A stretch of DNA of 64,000 nt from Dehalococcoidia bacterium (GTDB lineage: Bacteria > Chloroflexota > Dehalococcoidia > UBA2979), in assembly GCA_023228825.1 (NCBI GenBank), contig JALOAL010000001.1, forward strand, positions 1 to 64,000, in the 5' to 3' direction. Both the position numbers and the translations under genes were made by a program. This document shows positions 26,251 through 34,607 of the stretch, piece by piece (positions within the stretch are counted from its first letter, which is position 1; every line of letters begins with the position of its first letter). The notes beneath the pieces were generated by a model that was given only the letters and a program-made list of their open reading frames with translations, made no database searches and was not told the origin of the DNA.

Positions 26251-26277
26251 GATCCCGCGCGTCCCGAGGGGGAACGT

Positions 26278-28863
26278 CTAGTCAGCGTCGAACGGACGCG
26301 GCGGTGCTGGCTGCCCGGGGGGCGGCGCTGCGTCGGGATCGCCCTCGGGACGTCGAGGCGTGAAGGCCGCCGCGTGCGCCGCCAGCGAAGCGGGCTCCGC
26401 GGTATCCACGCCGCCGAGGGGGTCTCCGTCTCGGTCGATCAGGACGGGGCGCGCCTTGCCGCCCGGCTCCTGCGGGCCCACCACCCCGCGCTCCTCCAGC
26501 AGGTCCATCAGGCGGGCCGCCCTCGGATAGCCGATGCCCAACTTGCGCTGGAGCATGGAGGTGGACATCGAGCCGCTCTCGCGCGCCACCTCGGTCGCCT
26601 TCGCCAGCATCGGGTCGTCCGTGTTCTCGCCGGGGAGGGCGTCCGGGCCGGCGTCATCGGCCGCTTCGAGGGCAGCCTCCAGTTGCCGGTCGTACTTCTC
26701 CGGGACCAGGTTCTTGAAGCGGTCGTCCGTCCAGAACTTCACGATCGCCTCGATCTCGTCGTCGGCGACGTAGACGCCCTGGACGCGCTTCGGCTTCTGG
26801 GCGTCCGGGGCCAGGTAGAGCATGTCGCCCTTGCCCAGCAGTTTCTCCGCGCCCGCCTGGTCCAGGATGGTGCGCGAGTCCACCTGCGAGGACACCGCGA
26901 ACGCGATGCGCGTGGGGAAGTTCGCCTTGATCAGGCCGGTGATGACGTCCACTGAGGGGCGCTGCGTGGCGACGATGAGGTGGATGCCGGTGGCGCGCGC
27001 CAACTGGGCCAGGCGCACCAACTGGTGCTCCACCTGGTACGGCGCGGCCAGCATCAGGTCCGCAAGTTCGTCGATGATCACCACCCAGTACGGGAGTTTG
27101 CGCGGTTCCTTCTCGTTGTAGCGCTGGATGTTCCGCACGCCGACCTGGGCGAAGCGCCGGTAGCGCGTCTCCATCTCGTTGATCACCGCCTGCAGCGTGC
27201 CCACCACGCGGTCCATGTCCACGATGATCTCGGAATACGCGAGGTGGGGGATGGGCGCGAAGCCGGTGAGTTCCACGCGCTTGGGGTCCACCATGACGAA
27301 GCGCAACTGCTCCGGGGAGAAGTTCATCAGCAAGCCGGTGATGATCGCGTTCAGCATGACCGACTTGCCGGCGCCGGTGGCGCCCGCGATCAGCAGGTGG
27401 GGCATCTTCGCCAGGTCCGCCACCACCGTGTCGCCGGAGACGCCGGCGCCCAGCGCCAGCGGCAACTGCCCGGTGTTCGCGATCTTGCGGTAGGCGGGCG
27501 ACTCCATCACCTGGCGCAGCGTCACCATGCTCGTGGAGCCGTTGGGCACCTCGATGCCCACCATCGCCTTGCCCGGCACCGGCGCCTCGATGCGCAGCGC
27601 GGGGGCGGCGAGGGCCAGCGCGAGGTCGTTCTGGAGCGCGGTGATGCGGTTCACGCGGATGCGTGTGCGCGCCACCTCCACGTCGTTCGTCTTCGGGTTT
27701 CCGGTGGCGTCCAGGATGACCGCGCCCGTGGCGTCACGCTCGGTGACGCTGCGCGTGCGGATGTCCCATCCGGGCTCCACGCCGAACTGCGTGATGGTGG
27801 GGCCCTCGTTGACCTCCACCACCTTGGCGTCCACGCCAAAGGAGGAGAGCGTCTGCTCGATGAGCCCGGCGCGACGCTCGTTGTCCGCCTTCCGGTCCTG
27901 GGCGGCGGGCTGCGGCGCCAGCATCTTCGTGGGCGGCAACTGCCACCCGTCCGCGGAGTGGCGCCAGTCCGCCACCGGCGTCTCCATGTCCATGCCCAGT
28001 TGCGTGGGCGTCTTCTCCTCCTCCGGCTCCGCCTTGCGGCGGCGCGAGCGTGCCGGGACGGCCTCGGCCAGGTCGGGGTCGGCCGGCCCGGCCACGGCGA
28101 GGTCGACCGCAGGGGCTGCGGGGTCGAGCGGCAGGTCAGCCAGGCCCACCTCGTCGTGGGTGGCGATCAGGTCGTCCAGTTCGTTCGCGGGCTGGGAGAC
28201 ATCGAAGCGGCGGTTCACGGCTCGGACGAAGGCGGGGATGCCGCTCAGGACGGCCCACAGGCGGTGGTGGATGCCCAGGTCCCACACCCAGCGCGCGACC
28301 TCCAGCGACCAGCGCGGCGTGTTGCGGGCCAGGTGCTGGGCCGTGCGCGGCCACAGCAGCGTGAAGCCCAGCGGCAGCATGGCGAACCACGCCACCGTGG
28401 ACCACAGGCCGGAGGTGAGCGCTCGGCCGCTGTCGCCCCCGGCCGAGACCACGGCGAAGTCCACGGTGCCCACGGAGGCGTCCGGGTACCAGCGCCCGAA
28501 GATACCGGCGAGGTACACGAGGATGGCGATCAGCCCGGCGATGTGGCGCGCGTGACGCTTGAACAGGTGGCCTCGACGCAGCGTGAGCACGATCCCCGTG
28601 GCCGCCAGCAGGACGATGAGCGTGAAGACGTGGAGGCCGAACGCCTGCACGAGGCGGTCGCGCAGGTCGCCGACGACGCCGGTGATCGGGACGAGGTAGG
28701 GCACGGAGGCCACGGCGAGCACCACGAGCGCCGTCCCTGCGATCTCCGGGCGGAGCAGGAACCGCCCGACGGTCACGATGTCGGGGACGCTGTTGTTGCT
28801 GGCGCTGCTGCGTCGCGATGAGGCGGGACGCGTGCGGCGGGTCTTGGCTCGAGCCATGGCCAT
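26278..28863 (-). CDS. ftsK: FtsK/SpoIIIE DNA translocase
   Basis: FtsK pumps chromosome ends through the closing septum and aligns them for dimer resolution. The protein (861 aa) has an N-terminal block of about four membrane helices (residues ~36-190). A ~180-residue polar linker and the alpha/beta motor follow: Walker A GATGAGKSVMLNAII, Walker B WVVIIDELADLM, and ATQRPSVDVITG. The C-terminal winged-helix gamma domain is complete (SMSTSMLQRKLGIGYPRAARLMDLLEERGVVGP). A Pro/Ala-rich tail ends it. The AAGGAG site lies 3 nt before ATG 28863 and 9 nt before a second ATG at 28857; either could be used. Confidence 0.94.
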   Translation of the reverse strand: MAMARAKTRRTRPASSRRSSASNNSVPDIVTVGRFLLRPEIAGTALVVLAVASVPYLVPITGVVGDLRDRLVQAFGLHVFTLIVLLAATGIVLTLRRGHLFKRHARHIAGLIAILVYLAGIFGRWYPDASVGTVDFAVVSAGGDSGRALTSGLWSTVAWFAMLPLGFTLLWPRTAQHLARNTPRWSLEVARWVWDLGIHHRLWAVLSGIPAFVRAVNRRFDVSQPANELDDLIATHDEVGLADLPLDPAAPAVDLAVAGPADPDLAEAVPARSRRRKAEPEEEKTPTQLGMDMETPVADWRHSADGWQLPPTKMLAPQPAAQDRKADNERRAGLIEQTLSSFGVDAKVVEVNEGPTITQFGVEPGWDIRTRSVTERDATGAVILDATGNPKTNDVEVARTRIRVNRITALQNDLALALAAPALRIEAPVPGKAMVGIEVPNGSTSMVTLRQVMESPAYRKIANTGQLPLALGAGVSGDTVVADLAKMPHLLIAGATGAGKSVMLNAIITGLLMNFSPEQLRFVMVDPKRVELTGFAPIPHLAYSEIIVDMDRVVGTLQAVINEMETRYRRFAQVGVRNIQRYNEKEPRKLPYWVVIIDELADLMLAAPYQVEHQLVRLAQLARATGIHLIVATQRPSVDVITGLIKANFPTRIAFAVSSQVDSRTILDQAGAEKLLGKGDMLYLAPDAQKPKRVQGVYVADDEIEAIVKFWTDDRFKNLVPEKYDRQLEAALEAADDAGPDALPGENTDDPMLAKATEVARESGSMSTSMLQRKLGIGYPRAARLMDLLEERGVVGPQEPGGKARPVLIDRDGDPLGGVDTAEPASLAAHAAAFTPRRPEGDPDAAPPPGQPAPPRPFDAD

Positions 28864-28944
28864 GCACTCCTTCGGCGCGCGTACCCCGCCAAGGCGCGCG
28901 TGGATGCTGTCAGTCCGGGATCATCCTCCTGCGTCTGACCTTGA

Positions 28945-30642
28945 TTACACCTCCAGTGTCACCGGGATGACCAGGGGCCGCCGGCGGGTCTGACGGTGCA
29001 GGTACTCGGCCACGTCGTCCTTCAGGGACTCGTGGAGAGCCGACCAGTCGATGGCGGTGTCCTCGCCACCCAGCACGTCCACCACCAACTGGCGGACGCC
29101 ATCCATCAGCGCGGGTTCTTCCTCCGCGCCGGCGAAAGCGTGGGACATGACCTGCGGCGGCCGGGCGAGTTTGCCGGTGTGGCGGTCGATGGCGGCGACG
29201 ATGACCACGAAGCCGTCGTCCGCCAACCGCTGGCGGTCGCGCAGCACGAAGTCGTCAATCTCGCCGATGGAGACGCCGTCCACGTAGATGTAGTCCGCCG
29301 GAACGGTGCCCACGATCTCGCCCGCCTCCGCGTCGATCTCCAGCACCTCGCCGTCCGTGAGGACGAAGGCGTCCTCCGGGTGCATACCCAACTGGATCGC
29401 CAGGTCGCGGTGCAGGACCAGGTGCCGGTATTCGCCGTGGATGGGGACGAAGTGCCGAGGCCGCACCAGGCGGTGGATGATCTTCAGTTCCTCGCGCGAG
29501 GCGTGCCCGCGCACGTGGACGTCCGCCAGGCGGTTGTAGATCACGTGCGCGCCGGACTGCATGAGGAGGTCGATGTTCTTGTAGACCGCCTTCTCGTTAC
29601 CCGGGACAGGGTTGGAGGAGAGGATGACGGTATCGCCGGCCTGGATGTTGATCTGCTGGTGGGTGCCGTTGGCCATGCGGGTGAGGGCGGAGGTGGGCTC
29701 GCCCTGGGAGCCGGTGCAGATGATCACCGTCTTGCTGTCCGGGTGGTTCCGCATCTCGCCCGCGTGCATCATCACGTTGCCGGGCACCTGCAGGTAGCCC
29801 AGGTCGCGGGCCATGCCCACGTTGTTGACCATGGACCGCCCGGTCACGAATACCCGCCGCCCGTGCCGGGCCGCGGAGTCCATCACCATCTGCACGCGCG
29901 AGATGAGCGAGGCGAACGTGGTCACGATCACGCGCCCCTCCGCGGCGCCGATGAAGCGGTCCAGCGCCTCCGCCACGCGTTGCTCGGACGGGGTGTGGCC
30001 CTCCATCTCCACGTAGGTGGAGTCCGCGCACAGGAGCAGGGCGCCCTCTTCGCCTACGGAGGCGAGGCGCGAAAGGTCGGTGTGCTGGTCGAAGAGCGGG
30101 GTGTGGTCGATCTTGAAGTCGCCCGTGTGCACCACGGTGCCCAGCGGGGTATCGATCAGCAGGCCTGCCGAGTCCGGGATGGAGTGCGCCACGGAGAAGA
30201 ACTCCACGGAGAACGGCCCCACGTCAATGACGTCGCCCGGCTCCACGATGTTGACCTCGGAGCCCTCCAGGAGGCGGTGTTCCTTGAGTTTGACCTGGAC
30301 CAGGCCGCGCGTCAGTTGCAGGCAGAACACCGGCACCTGGAGTTCGCGGAGCAGGAAGGGCACCGCGCCGATGTGGTCCTCGTGCCCGTGGGTGAGGAAG
30401 ACGGCCTTCAGGCGGCGGGCGTTCTCCAGGATGTAGGTGAAGTCCGGGATGATCAGGTCCACGCCGGGGTGTTCGGCGTCCGGGAACATCAGGCCCACGT
30501 CCACGGCGATCATGGTGTCGCCGTACTCATAGACCATCATGTTGCGGCCGATCTCGCCCAGGCCGCCCAGCGGGATGACGCGCAGCACGCCGTCCGGCGT
30601 GGCTCGGTCAGTGGTGGCGTTCGGGGACTTGCGAGTGGTCAT
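28945..30642 (-). CDS. rnj: Ribonuclease J
   Basis: RNase J is a 5'-3' exo- and endoribonuclease that matures rRNA and degrades mRNA. The protein (565 aa) has the metallo-beta-lactamase core LTHGHEDHIGAVPFLL (zinc ligands), HTGDFKIDHTP and CADSTY. The beta-CASP region includes VIVTTFASLISRVQ, ICTGSQGEPTSALTRMANG, SSNPVPGNE and HVRGHASREELK, and the C-terminal domain is present. The start ATG at 30642 is fixed by an ATGA overlap with the upstream DNA glycosylase gene. Longer frames upstream are shadows. Confidence 0.95.
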   Translation of the reverse strand: MTTRKSPNATTDRATPDGVLRVIPLGGLGEIGRNMMVYEYGDTMIAVDVGLMFPDAEHPGVDLIIPDFTYILENARRLKAVFLTHGHEDHIGAVPFLLRELQVPVFCLQLTRGLVQVKLKEHRLLEGSEVNIVEPGDVIDVGPFSVEFFSVAHSIPDSAGLLIDTPLGTVVHTGDFKIDHTPLFDQHTDLSRLASVGEEGALLLCADSTYVEMEGHTPSEQRVAEALDRFIGAAEGRVIVTTFASLISRVQMVMDSAARHGRRVFVTGRSMVNNVGMARDLGYLQVPGNVMMHAGEMRNHPDSKTVIICTGSQGEPTSALTRMANGTHQQINIQAGDTVILSSNPVPGNEKAVYKNIDLLMQSGAHVIYNRLADVHVRGHASREELKIIHRLVRPRHFVPIHGEYRHLVLHRDLAIQLGMHPEDAFVLTDGEVLEIDAEAGEIVGTVPADYIYVDGVSIGEIDDFVLRDRQRLADDGFVVIVAAIDRHTGKLARPPQVMSHAFAGAEEEPALMDGVRQLVVDVLGGEDTAIDWSALHESLKDDVAEYLHRQTRRRPLVIPVTLEV

Positions 30643-31310
30643 GAGGCTGCTGCTTCCAGGAGGTCCGGGATGCGGGCGAAGTCGGCCTTCATCACTGCAC
30701 GCAGTGAGCCGTTCCGCAGCGCCGCGGCCGGGTGGTACATGGGGATCACCCAGCGGCCCTCGAACTGGCGTTCGCGGCCGTGGATGTCGCTGATGCGCTC
30801 GCCGGGGAACCAGCGGGCCATGGAATATCGCCCCAGCGTGGCCACCACCGTGGGGCGCGCCAGGGCCAACTGCTGGTCCAGGTAGTCCCGGCACGCGCCG
30901 ATCTCCACCGGCTCCGGGTCTCGGTTGCCGGGTGGCCGGCACTTCACCACGTTCGTCACGTACACGTCCTGCCGAGACCGCCCGATGCTGCCGAGGAGTT
31001 CGTCCAGGAATTGGCCGGAGCGGCCCACGAAGGGCAGCCCGAGTTCGTCTTCACGCTGGCCGGGGCCTTCCCCCACGAACACCAGGTCGCACGGGAGCGG
31101 GCCGGAGCCTGGCACGGTGCGCGTGCGCGTCCGTGCCAGGGGGCACCGAGGGCAGTCCGCGATCGTCTCGTAGAGCGAGGCGGCGCCGCCGGGAACCTCG
31201 TAGAGGGGCGCCAGCGAGGAGGGGGTGTTTGGGCGCGACTCAACCACGCGGACGGCCTCCGACCGTGGCGCGTGGAAAGCCGCAGGGCGGACAGACGCCA
31301 CGGTACGCAT
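30639..31310 (-). CDS. udg: Uracil-DNA glycosylase, family 4/5 iron-sulfur type
   Basis: It excises uracil formed by cytosine deamination. The protein (223 aa) has cysteines for a 4Fe-4S cluster (IADCPRCPLAR, VKCRPPGNR, and IGACRDYLD). Motif A is VGEGPGQREDELGLPFVGRSG and motif B is MYHPAAAL. ATG 31310 is chosen because a TACGCT box ends 7 nt upstream; an earlier GTG in frame would precede the promoter. It is coupled to rnj by ATGA, an unusual pairing of DNA repair and RNA decay. Confidence 0.92.
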   Translation of the reverse strand: MRTVASVRPAAFHAPRSEAVRVVESRPNTPSSLAPLYEVPGGAASLYETIADCPRCPLARTRTRTVPGSGPLPCDLVFVGEGPGQREDELGLPFVGRSGQFLDELLGSIGRSRQDVYVTNVVKCRPPGNRDPEPVEIGACRDYLDQQLALARPTVVATLGRYSMARWFPGERISDIHGRERQFEGRWVIPMYHPAAALRNGSLRAVMKADFARIPDLLEAAAS

Positions 31311-31317
31311 CACTACG

Positions 31318-31323
31318 AGCGTA
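31318..31323 (-). promoter_or_regulatory. -10 box TACGCT for udg-rnj, leaderless-type
   Basis: TACGCT on the minus strand ends 7 nt before ATG 31310 and fixes that start. Confidence 0.55.
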
Positions 31324-31415
31324 GCACCGGGACCTCCGCGCGGCAATCATCCGCGCATCGGATTGAACATGTAAGCAGTTATTACTTCGGCCACCTGTGG
31401 CGTCACGACACTGCC

Positions 31416-32189
31416 TTAGCGGCGGACCAGCCAGGCAAGGCCGATCCCGACGAAGTAGAGGACCACGATGGGCCCGCCCACGAAGGTCTGTGTGATGGGG
31501 TCAATGGTGGGCGTCACTATCGCCGCGATCACAAACGCCAGGACGATGGCGTAGCGCCACCAGCGCAGCAGTTGGCGCGCACTGACCACGCCGAACCGCG
31601 CCAGGCCCATCACGATCAACGGCGTCTCGAACACCAGGCCCATGACCAGCAGGATGCGCGTCACGAAGTCGATGTAGTTGCCGATGCGCCAGTCCGGCTC
31701 TGCGATGGAGTCGCCGAAGGTGAGCAGGAACTCCAGCGTGAACGGCAGGACCACCCAGAAGCCAAACGCCACACCCCCGAGGAACGCCGCCGAGGCGCCG
31801 AAGACGATGGGGAACACCCAGCGCTTCTCCTGCCTGGTGAGCGCGGGCGTCACGAAGCGCATCACGTGGTAAATCACCACCGGCATGGCCACGGTGATGC
31901 CGCCCAGCAGCGCCACGCGGAAGTACACGCCGATGTTCTCCATGGGCTCGATGAACTGCGGCTTGAAGTCCGGAACGGAGGCGCGAGCGGGGGTCAGCAG
32001 GTACTCCACCAGGCTGAAGCCGATGGGCGGGATGAAGAAGGGGACCATCCCCACCACCACTGCGATAGCCATCCAGGTGACGCGCATGCGGACTTCGAGC
32101 AGGTGCTCGATGAGCGTCATCTCGCCGCCGGTCACGGCCTCTTCAGGCTCCAGCGGATCGTCGATGCGCGTGGGGGTCTCAGTGGTCAC
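31416..32189 (-). CDS. tatC: Twin-arginine translocase subunit TatC
   Basis: TatC binds twin-arginine signal peptides and forms the core of the folded-protein exporter. The 257-residue protein has the N-terminal EMTLIEHLLEVRMRV motif (usual HLxELRxR), six membrane helices, FVTPALTRQEKRWV, FETPLIVMGLARFGVVSARQLL and DPITQTFVGGPIVVLYF. GTG at 32189 overlaps the tatB stop (GTGA). Together with tatB it makes a minimal two-gene Tat system. Confidence 0.95.
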   Translation of the reverse strand: MTTETPTRIDDPLEPEEAVTGGEMTLIEHLLEVRMRVTWMAIAVVVGMVPFFIPPIGFSLVEYLLTPARASVPDFKPQFIEPMENIGVYFRVALLGGITVAMPVVIYHVMRFVTPALTRQEKRWVFPIVFGASAAFLGGVAFGFWVVLPFTLEFLLTFGDSIAEPDWRIGNYIDFVTRILLVMGLVFETPLIVMGLARFGVVSARQLLRWWRYAIVLAFVIAAIVTPTIDPITQTFVGGPIVVLYFVGIGLAWLVRR

Positions 32190-32854
32190 GGCGCACCATT
32201 GCCGGGCTCGGCGTCGTCGTGCTGGCCGGCACGGTCACGGGCTTCCTTGGCCTTGAACGGGTCGAACGTGGAGGGGTCGCGTCCTTCGTAGTAGGAGGCC
32301 GGTGGGTCCGCGGCCGGCTCCTGCTTCACCGCACGGATCACGGACGGCCGCACGGAGGCGGTGCCGCCGTTCGCGTCGGCCGCGCGGGCAGCGCCGGGCT
32401 TCGAGGCGGCCGACGTCTCGGTCTTGCCCTCGGTCTTGTCCTGGGGCTTGTCCTCGGTCTTGCCCTTGGTCTTGTCCTGGGCCTTGTCGTCGGCCCGGGA
32501 ACCCGCCTGGGGCGCTGTGCGGGGGCTGGCGGCATCCGGCGCGTCCGTCTGGGCGGCGTCCCTGGTGTCGCGCTGGATGGCCTCCACGGACTCGCGGGCG
32601 TCCTTCAGATCCGCCTTCAGGTCCGTGAGTTCGCGCACGGAGCGCAGGTCGTCGGTCTCCGCGCGGACTTCCTGCTCGATCTCGTCCACGGCGGCCCGGA
32701 CGTCCTTCATGACTTCGTTCGAGTACGCGCGGGCCACCCGGTACCACCGGCCGGCCTGTCGCATGATCTCAGGGAAACGCTGGGGACCGATCACGATGAG
32801 GGCGATCACAAAGACCACCCCCGCTTCCGCCGGTCCGACACCGAAAAAGTTCAT
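32186..32854 (-). CDS. tatB: TatB/TatA-like Tat translocase subunit with long charged tail
   Basis: The first 60 residues are typical: a single membrane helix (AEAGVVFVIALIVIGPQRFPE), the conserved FP hinge, then an amphipathic helix (IMRQAGRWYRVARAYSNEV). The glutamate in the membrane segment favours TatB over TatA. The remaining ~160 residues are a long acidic coiled-coil region and a low-complexity segment of repeated DK/GKTE motifs (about residues 122-150), unusually long for the family (222 aa). It begins 8 nt after a TATCAT box and is coupled to tatC. Confidence 0.88.
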   Translation of the reverse strand: MNFFGVGPAEAGVVFVIALIVIGPQRFPEIMRQAGRWYRVARAYSNEVMKDVRAAVDEIEQEVRAETDDLRSVRELTDLKADLKDARESVEAIQRDTRDAAQTDAPDAASPRTAPQAGSRADDKAQDKTKGKTEDKPQDKTEGKTETSAASKPGAARAADANGGTASVRPSVIRAVKQEPAADPPASYYEGRDPSTFDPFKAKEARDRAGQHDDAEPGNGAP

Positions 32855-32862
32855 ATTGCTAA

Positions 32863-32868
32863 ATGATA
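32863..32868 (-). promoter_or_regulatory. -10 box TATCAT for tatBC, fused to the upstream terminator
   Basis: On the minus strand TATCAT ends 8 nt before the tatB ATG. It begins at the base immediately after the acpP terminator hairpin, so TATCATTT would act both as the T-rich end of that terminator and as a -10 box. Confidence 0.55.
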
Positions 32869-32900
32869 CGCCCCGGCCAGTCCTATGGACTGCCGGGGCG
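32869..32900 (-). terminator. Terminator after acpP
   Basis: A 14-bp GC-rich stem with one bulged C and a 3-nt loop (arm starting CGCCCCGGC; partner ending GCCGGGGCG) lies between acpP and tatB. It is followed on the minus strand by TATCATTT. Confidence 0.7.
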
Positions 32901-32965
32901 CATCGTCCAGGCGCGAGAAGTGGCTCGCGCCCATAGATTCGAAGGTGTTGACCCGGTAGACGGGG

Positions 32966-33223
32966 CTAGTCCTCGATGCCCTGATCGCGCAGGTAGTCGA
33001 TCGCGTCCTGGACCGTCCGGATCTTCTCGGCATCTTCGTCCGAGATTTCCAGGTTCGCGCCATCCTTTGAGAACTCTTCCTCGATGGACATGATGAGTTC
33101 CACGAGGTCCAGCGAGTCGGCGTTGAGGTCATCGACGAAGGAGGCGTTGCTGGTCACCTCGTCTTCTTCGACGCCCAGTTGCTCGACGATCAGACCCCGG
33201 ACCCGCTCGAAGATCGAAGCCAC
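32966..33223 (-). CDS. acpP: Acyl carrier protein
   Basis: ACP carries growing fatty-acyl chains on a phosphopantetheine arm. From GTG 33223 the protein has 85 residues and starts VASIFERVRGLIVEQLGV. The arm serine is in DDLNADSLDLVELIM, and the acidic helices II-III (SIEEEFSKDGANLEISDEDAEKI) are standard. GAGGGA lies about 8 nt upstream of the GTG; a longer frame upstream overlaps nusB and is a shadow. It follows nusB by 16 bp. Other fatty-acid genes (fabG, fabD, rpmF) lie just upstream on the same strand. Confidence 0.95.
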   Translation of the reverse strand: MASIFERVRGLIVEQLGVEEDEVTSNASFVDDLNADSLDLVELIMSIEEEFSKDGANLEISDEDAEKIRTVQDAIDYLRDQGIED

Positions 33224-33239
33224 TGAATGCGTCCCTCTC

Positions 33240-33716
33240 TCAATCGCCCGCTGCTTCAGAGTCCAGTCCGGACCCATCCGCTCCATGCAGTCGGGCGGCC
33301 TCTAATGCCACTGCGCCGAGCACTCCATTGACGAAGCGCCCGGATGACTCCGATCCATAGCCCTTGGCGATGTCGACGGCCTCGTTGATGGCCACCCGAA
33401 GCGGAGCGCGTCGAGTATCAAAGCGAACTTCGTAGATTGCAAGGCGCAAGACATTACGGTCGATCGGTGAGAGGTCTTCCAGGGGAAACGCCGGGGCGTG
33501 CCGCCGGATGATCTCGTCGATCTCCTCGAGGTGTTCGCGTACGCCATCGATCAGTTCGCCGGCGAATTCCAGGGCCTCGCGGCCCATGCCGGCCTCCGCG
33601 AACTGGCGCATGCGCACGACCTCTACGGGGCTTCCGGAGGAGTCAGCCTCGAAGAGCACGCGGAAGGCAAGGATGCGCGAACGGCGGCGCGACTGGGCCG
33701 GTTTGGGTTCTGGCAT
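33240..33716 (-). CDS. nusB: Transcription antitermination factor NusB
   Basis: NusB with NusE binds boxA RNA in rRNA antitermination. The all-helical protein (158 aa) has SRRRSRILAFRVLFEADSS, the central LEEIDEIIRRHAPAFPLEDLSPIDRNVLRLAIYE block and PLRVAINEAVDIAKGYGSESSGRFVNGVLGAV, all characteristic. ATG at 33716 is in good context. A cluster of GTTCGAC-containing repeats lies just upstream. It is followed by acpP, so a translation factor and a lipid gene share a message. Confidence 0.93.
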   Translation of the reverse strand: MPEPKPAQSRRRSRILAFRVLFEADSSGSPVEVVRMRQFAEAGMGREALEFAGELIDGVREHLEEIDEIIRRHAPAFPLEDLSPIDRNVLRLAIYEVRFDTRRAPLRVAINEAVDIAKGYGSESSGRFVNGVLGAVALEAARLHGADGSGLDSEAAGD

Positions 33717-33729
33717 GGGGGAATTCCGG

Positions 33730-33788
33730 TCAGGTTCGACGTGATCAGGTTCGACAGTGGCCCAGATTCGACGTGACTCAGGTTCGAC
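33730..33788. repeat. Four 11-bp repeats upstream of nusB
   Basis: TCAGGTTCGAC occurs at 33730-33740, 33745-33755 and 33778-33788, with a variant CCAGATTCGAC at 33762-33772. Spacing between starts is 15, 17 and 16 bp. Two copies share the longer TCAGGTTCGACAGTGGC. They occupy the promoter region of nusB-acpP. Confidence 0.7.
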
Positions 33789-33836
33789 AGTGGCGAGGCA
33801 CTGCGGGGGCGCGACGCAGGGGGGCGTGGCTGCCCG

Positions 33837-34607
33837 CTAGTTCATCACCAACCCGCCGTCCACGTTGATCACCTGCCCCGTGATGTACGAGGCGGCGTCA
33901 GAGGCCAGGAAGGCCACCAGCGGGCCGATCTCGTTCGCCTCCGCGTAGCGGCCCATGGGGATGCGCTGGCGGATGACTTCCTTCTGTTCGTCCGAGAGCC
34001 CGGAGGTCATGTCCGTCTGCACGAAGCCCGGCGCCACCGCGTTCACGGTGATGCCGCGCGAGGCCACCTCCAGCGCCAGCGAGCGGCTGAAGCCGATGAT
34101 GCCGGCCTTGGCGGCGGCGTAGTTCGCCTGGCCGGGGTTCCCGGCCACGCCCACCACCGAGGTGATGTTGACGATGCGGCCCCAGCGTTCCTTCAGCATG
34201 GGCCTCAGGGCGGCCTTGCAGGCCAAGAAGGTGCCGCGCAGGTTCGTGTCCATCACGTCGTCCCACGCCTGCTCGGAGAGGCGCATGACCAGGTTGTCCG
34301 CGGTCATACCGGCGTTGTTGACCAGGATGTGCAGCGCCCCGAAGGACTGGCGCACCTCCGTCATCACTCGTTCGATGTCCTGCCCGGAACGCACGTCGCA
34401 CTGGACGGCTCGGACGTTCGCGTGCCAGGTGGACTGCAGGTCGCGCGCCACCGCGTCCGCCAGCGACTGGTTCTCGCGATAGGTGATGAGCACGTTGGCG
34501 CCCGCGCGCGCCAGTTCCGTGGCGATCGCGCGGCCGATGCCGCGGCCGCCGCCGGTGACGACGGCGGTCCGGCCCACCAGCGACCGTGGGTCTGGCGCGT
34601 TCGTCAT
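33837..34607 (-). CDS. fabG: 3-oxoacyl-ACP reductase
   Basis: FabG reduces 3-ketoacyl-ACP with NADPH. The Rossmann motif is TGGGRGIGRAIA, with NNAGMTADNLVMRL. The catalytic triad is Ser in NITSVVGVAGNPGQ plus Tyr and Lys in ANYAAAKAG. The C-terminus ITGQVINVDGGLVMN is typical (256 aa). ATG 34607 overlaps the fabD stop (ATGA); the 403-residue open frame seen here reads into an antisense-like extension and is not the gene. It is the last of the yceD-rpmF-fabD-fabG group. Confidence 0.95.
   Translation of the reverse strand: MTNAPDPRSLVGRTAVVTGGGRGIGRAIATELARAGANVLITYRENQSLADAVARDLQSTWHANVRAVQCDVRSGQDIERVMTEVRQSFGALHILVNNAGMTADNLVMRLSEQAWDDVMDTNLRGTFLACKAALRPMLKERWGRIVNITSVVGVAGNPGQANYAAAKAGIIGFSRSLALEVASRGITVNAVAPGFVQTDMTSGLSDEQKEVIRQRIPMGRYAEANEIGPLVAFLASDAASYITGQVINVDGGLVMN

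Larger units (their letters stand above)
25745..26277. other. Intergenic region (533 bp), mostly unexplained
   Basis: It separates the 3' ends of the XRE gene and ftsK. It holds the CCTGAACGCAG direct repeats, the 25819-25847 hairpin and the ftsK terminator hairpin. Between 25850 and 26220 there are only poor open frames with shadow-like composition. No tRNA, SRP RNA, 6S RNA or tmRNA signature was recognised. Confidence 0.5.

Noticed and set aside
33730..33788. GGTTCGA strings that look like tRNA T-loops
   Set aside because: They occur as short repeats without acceptor or anticodon stems, so they are not tRNA fragments.
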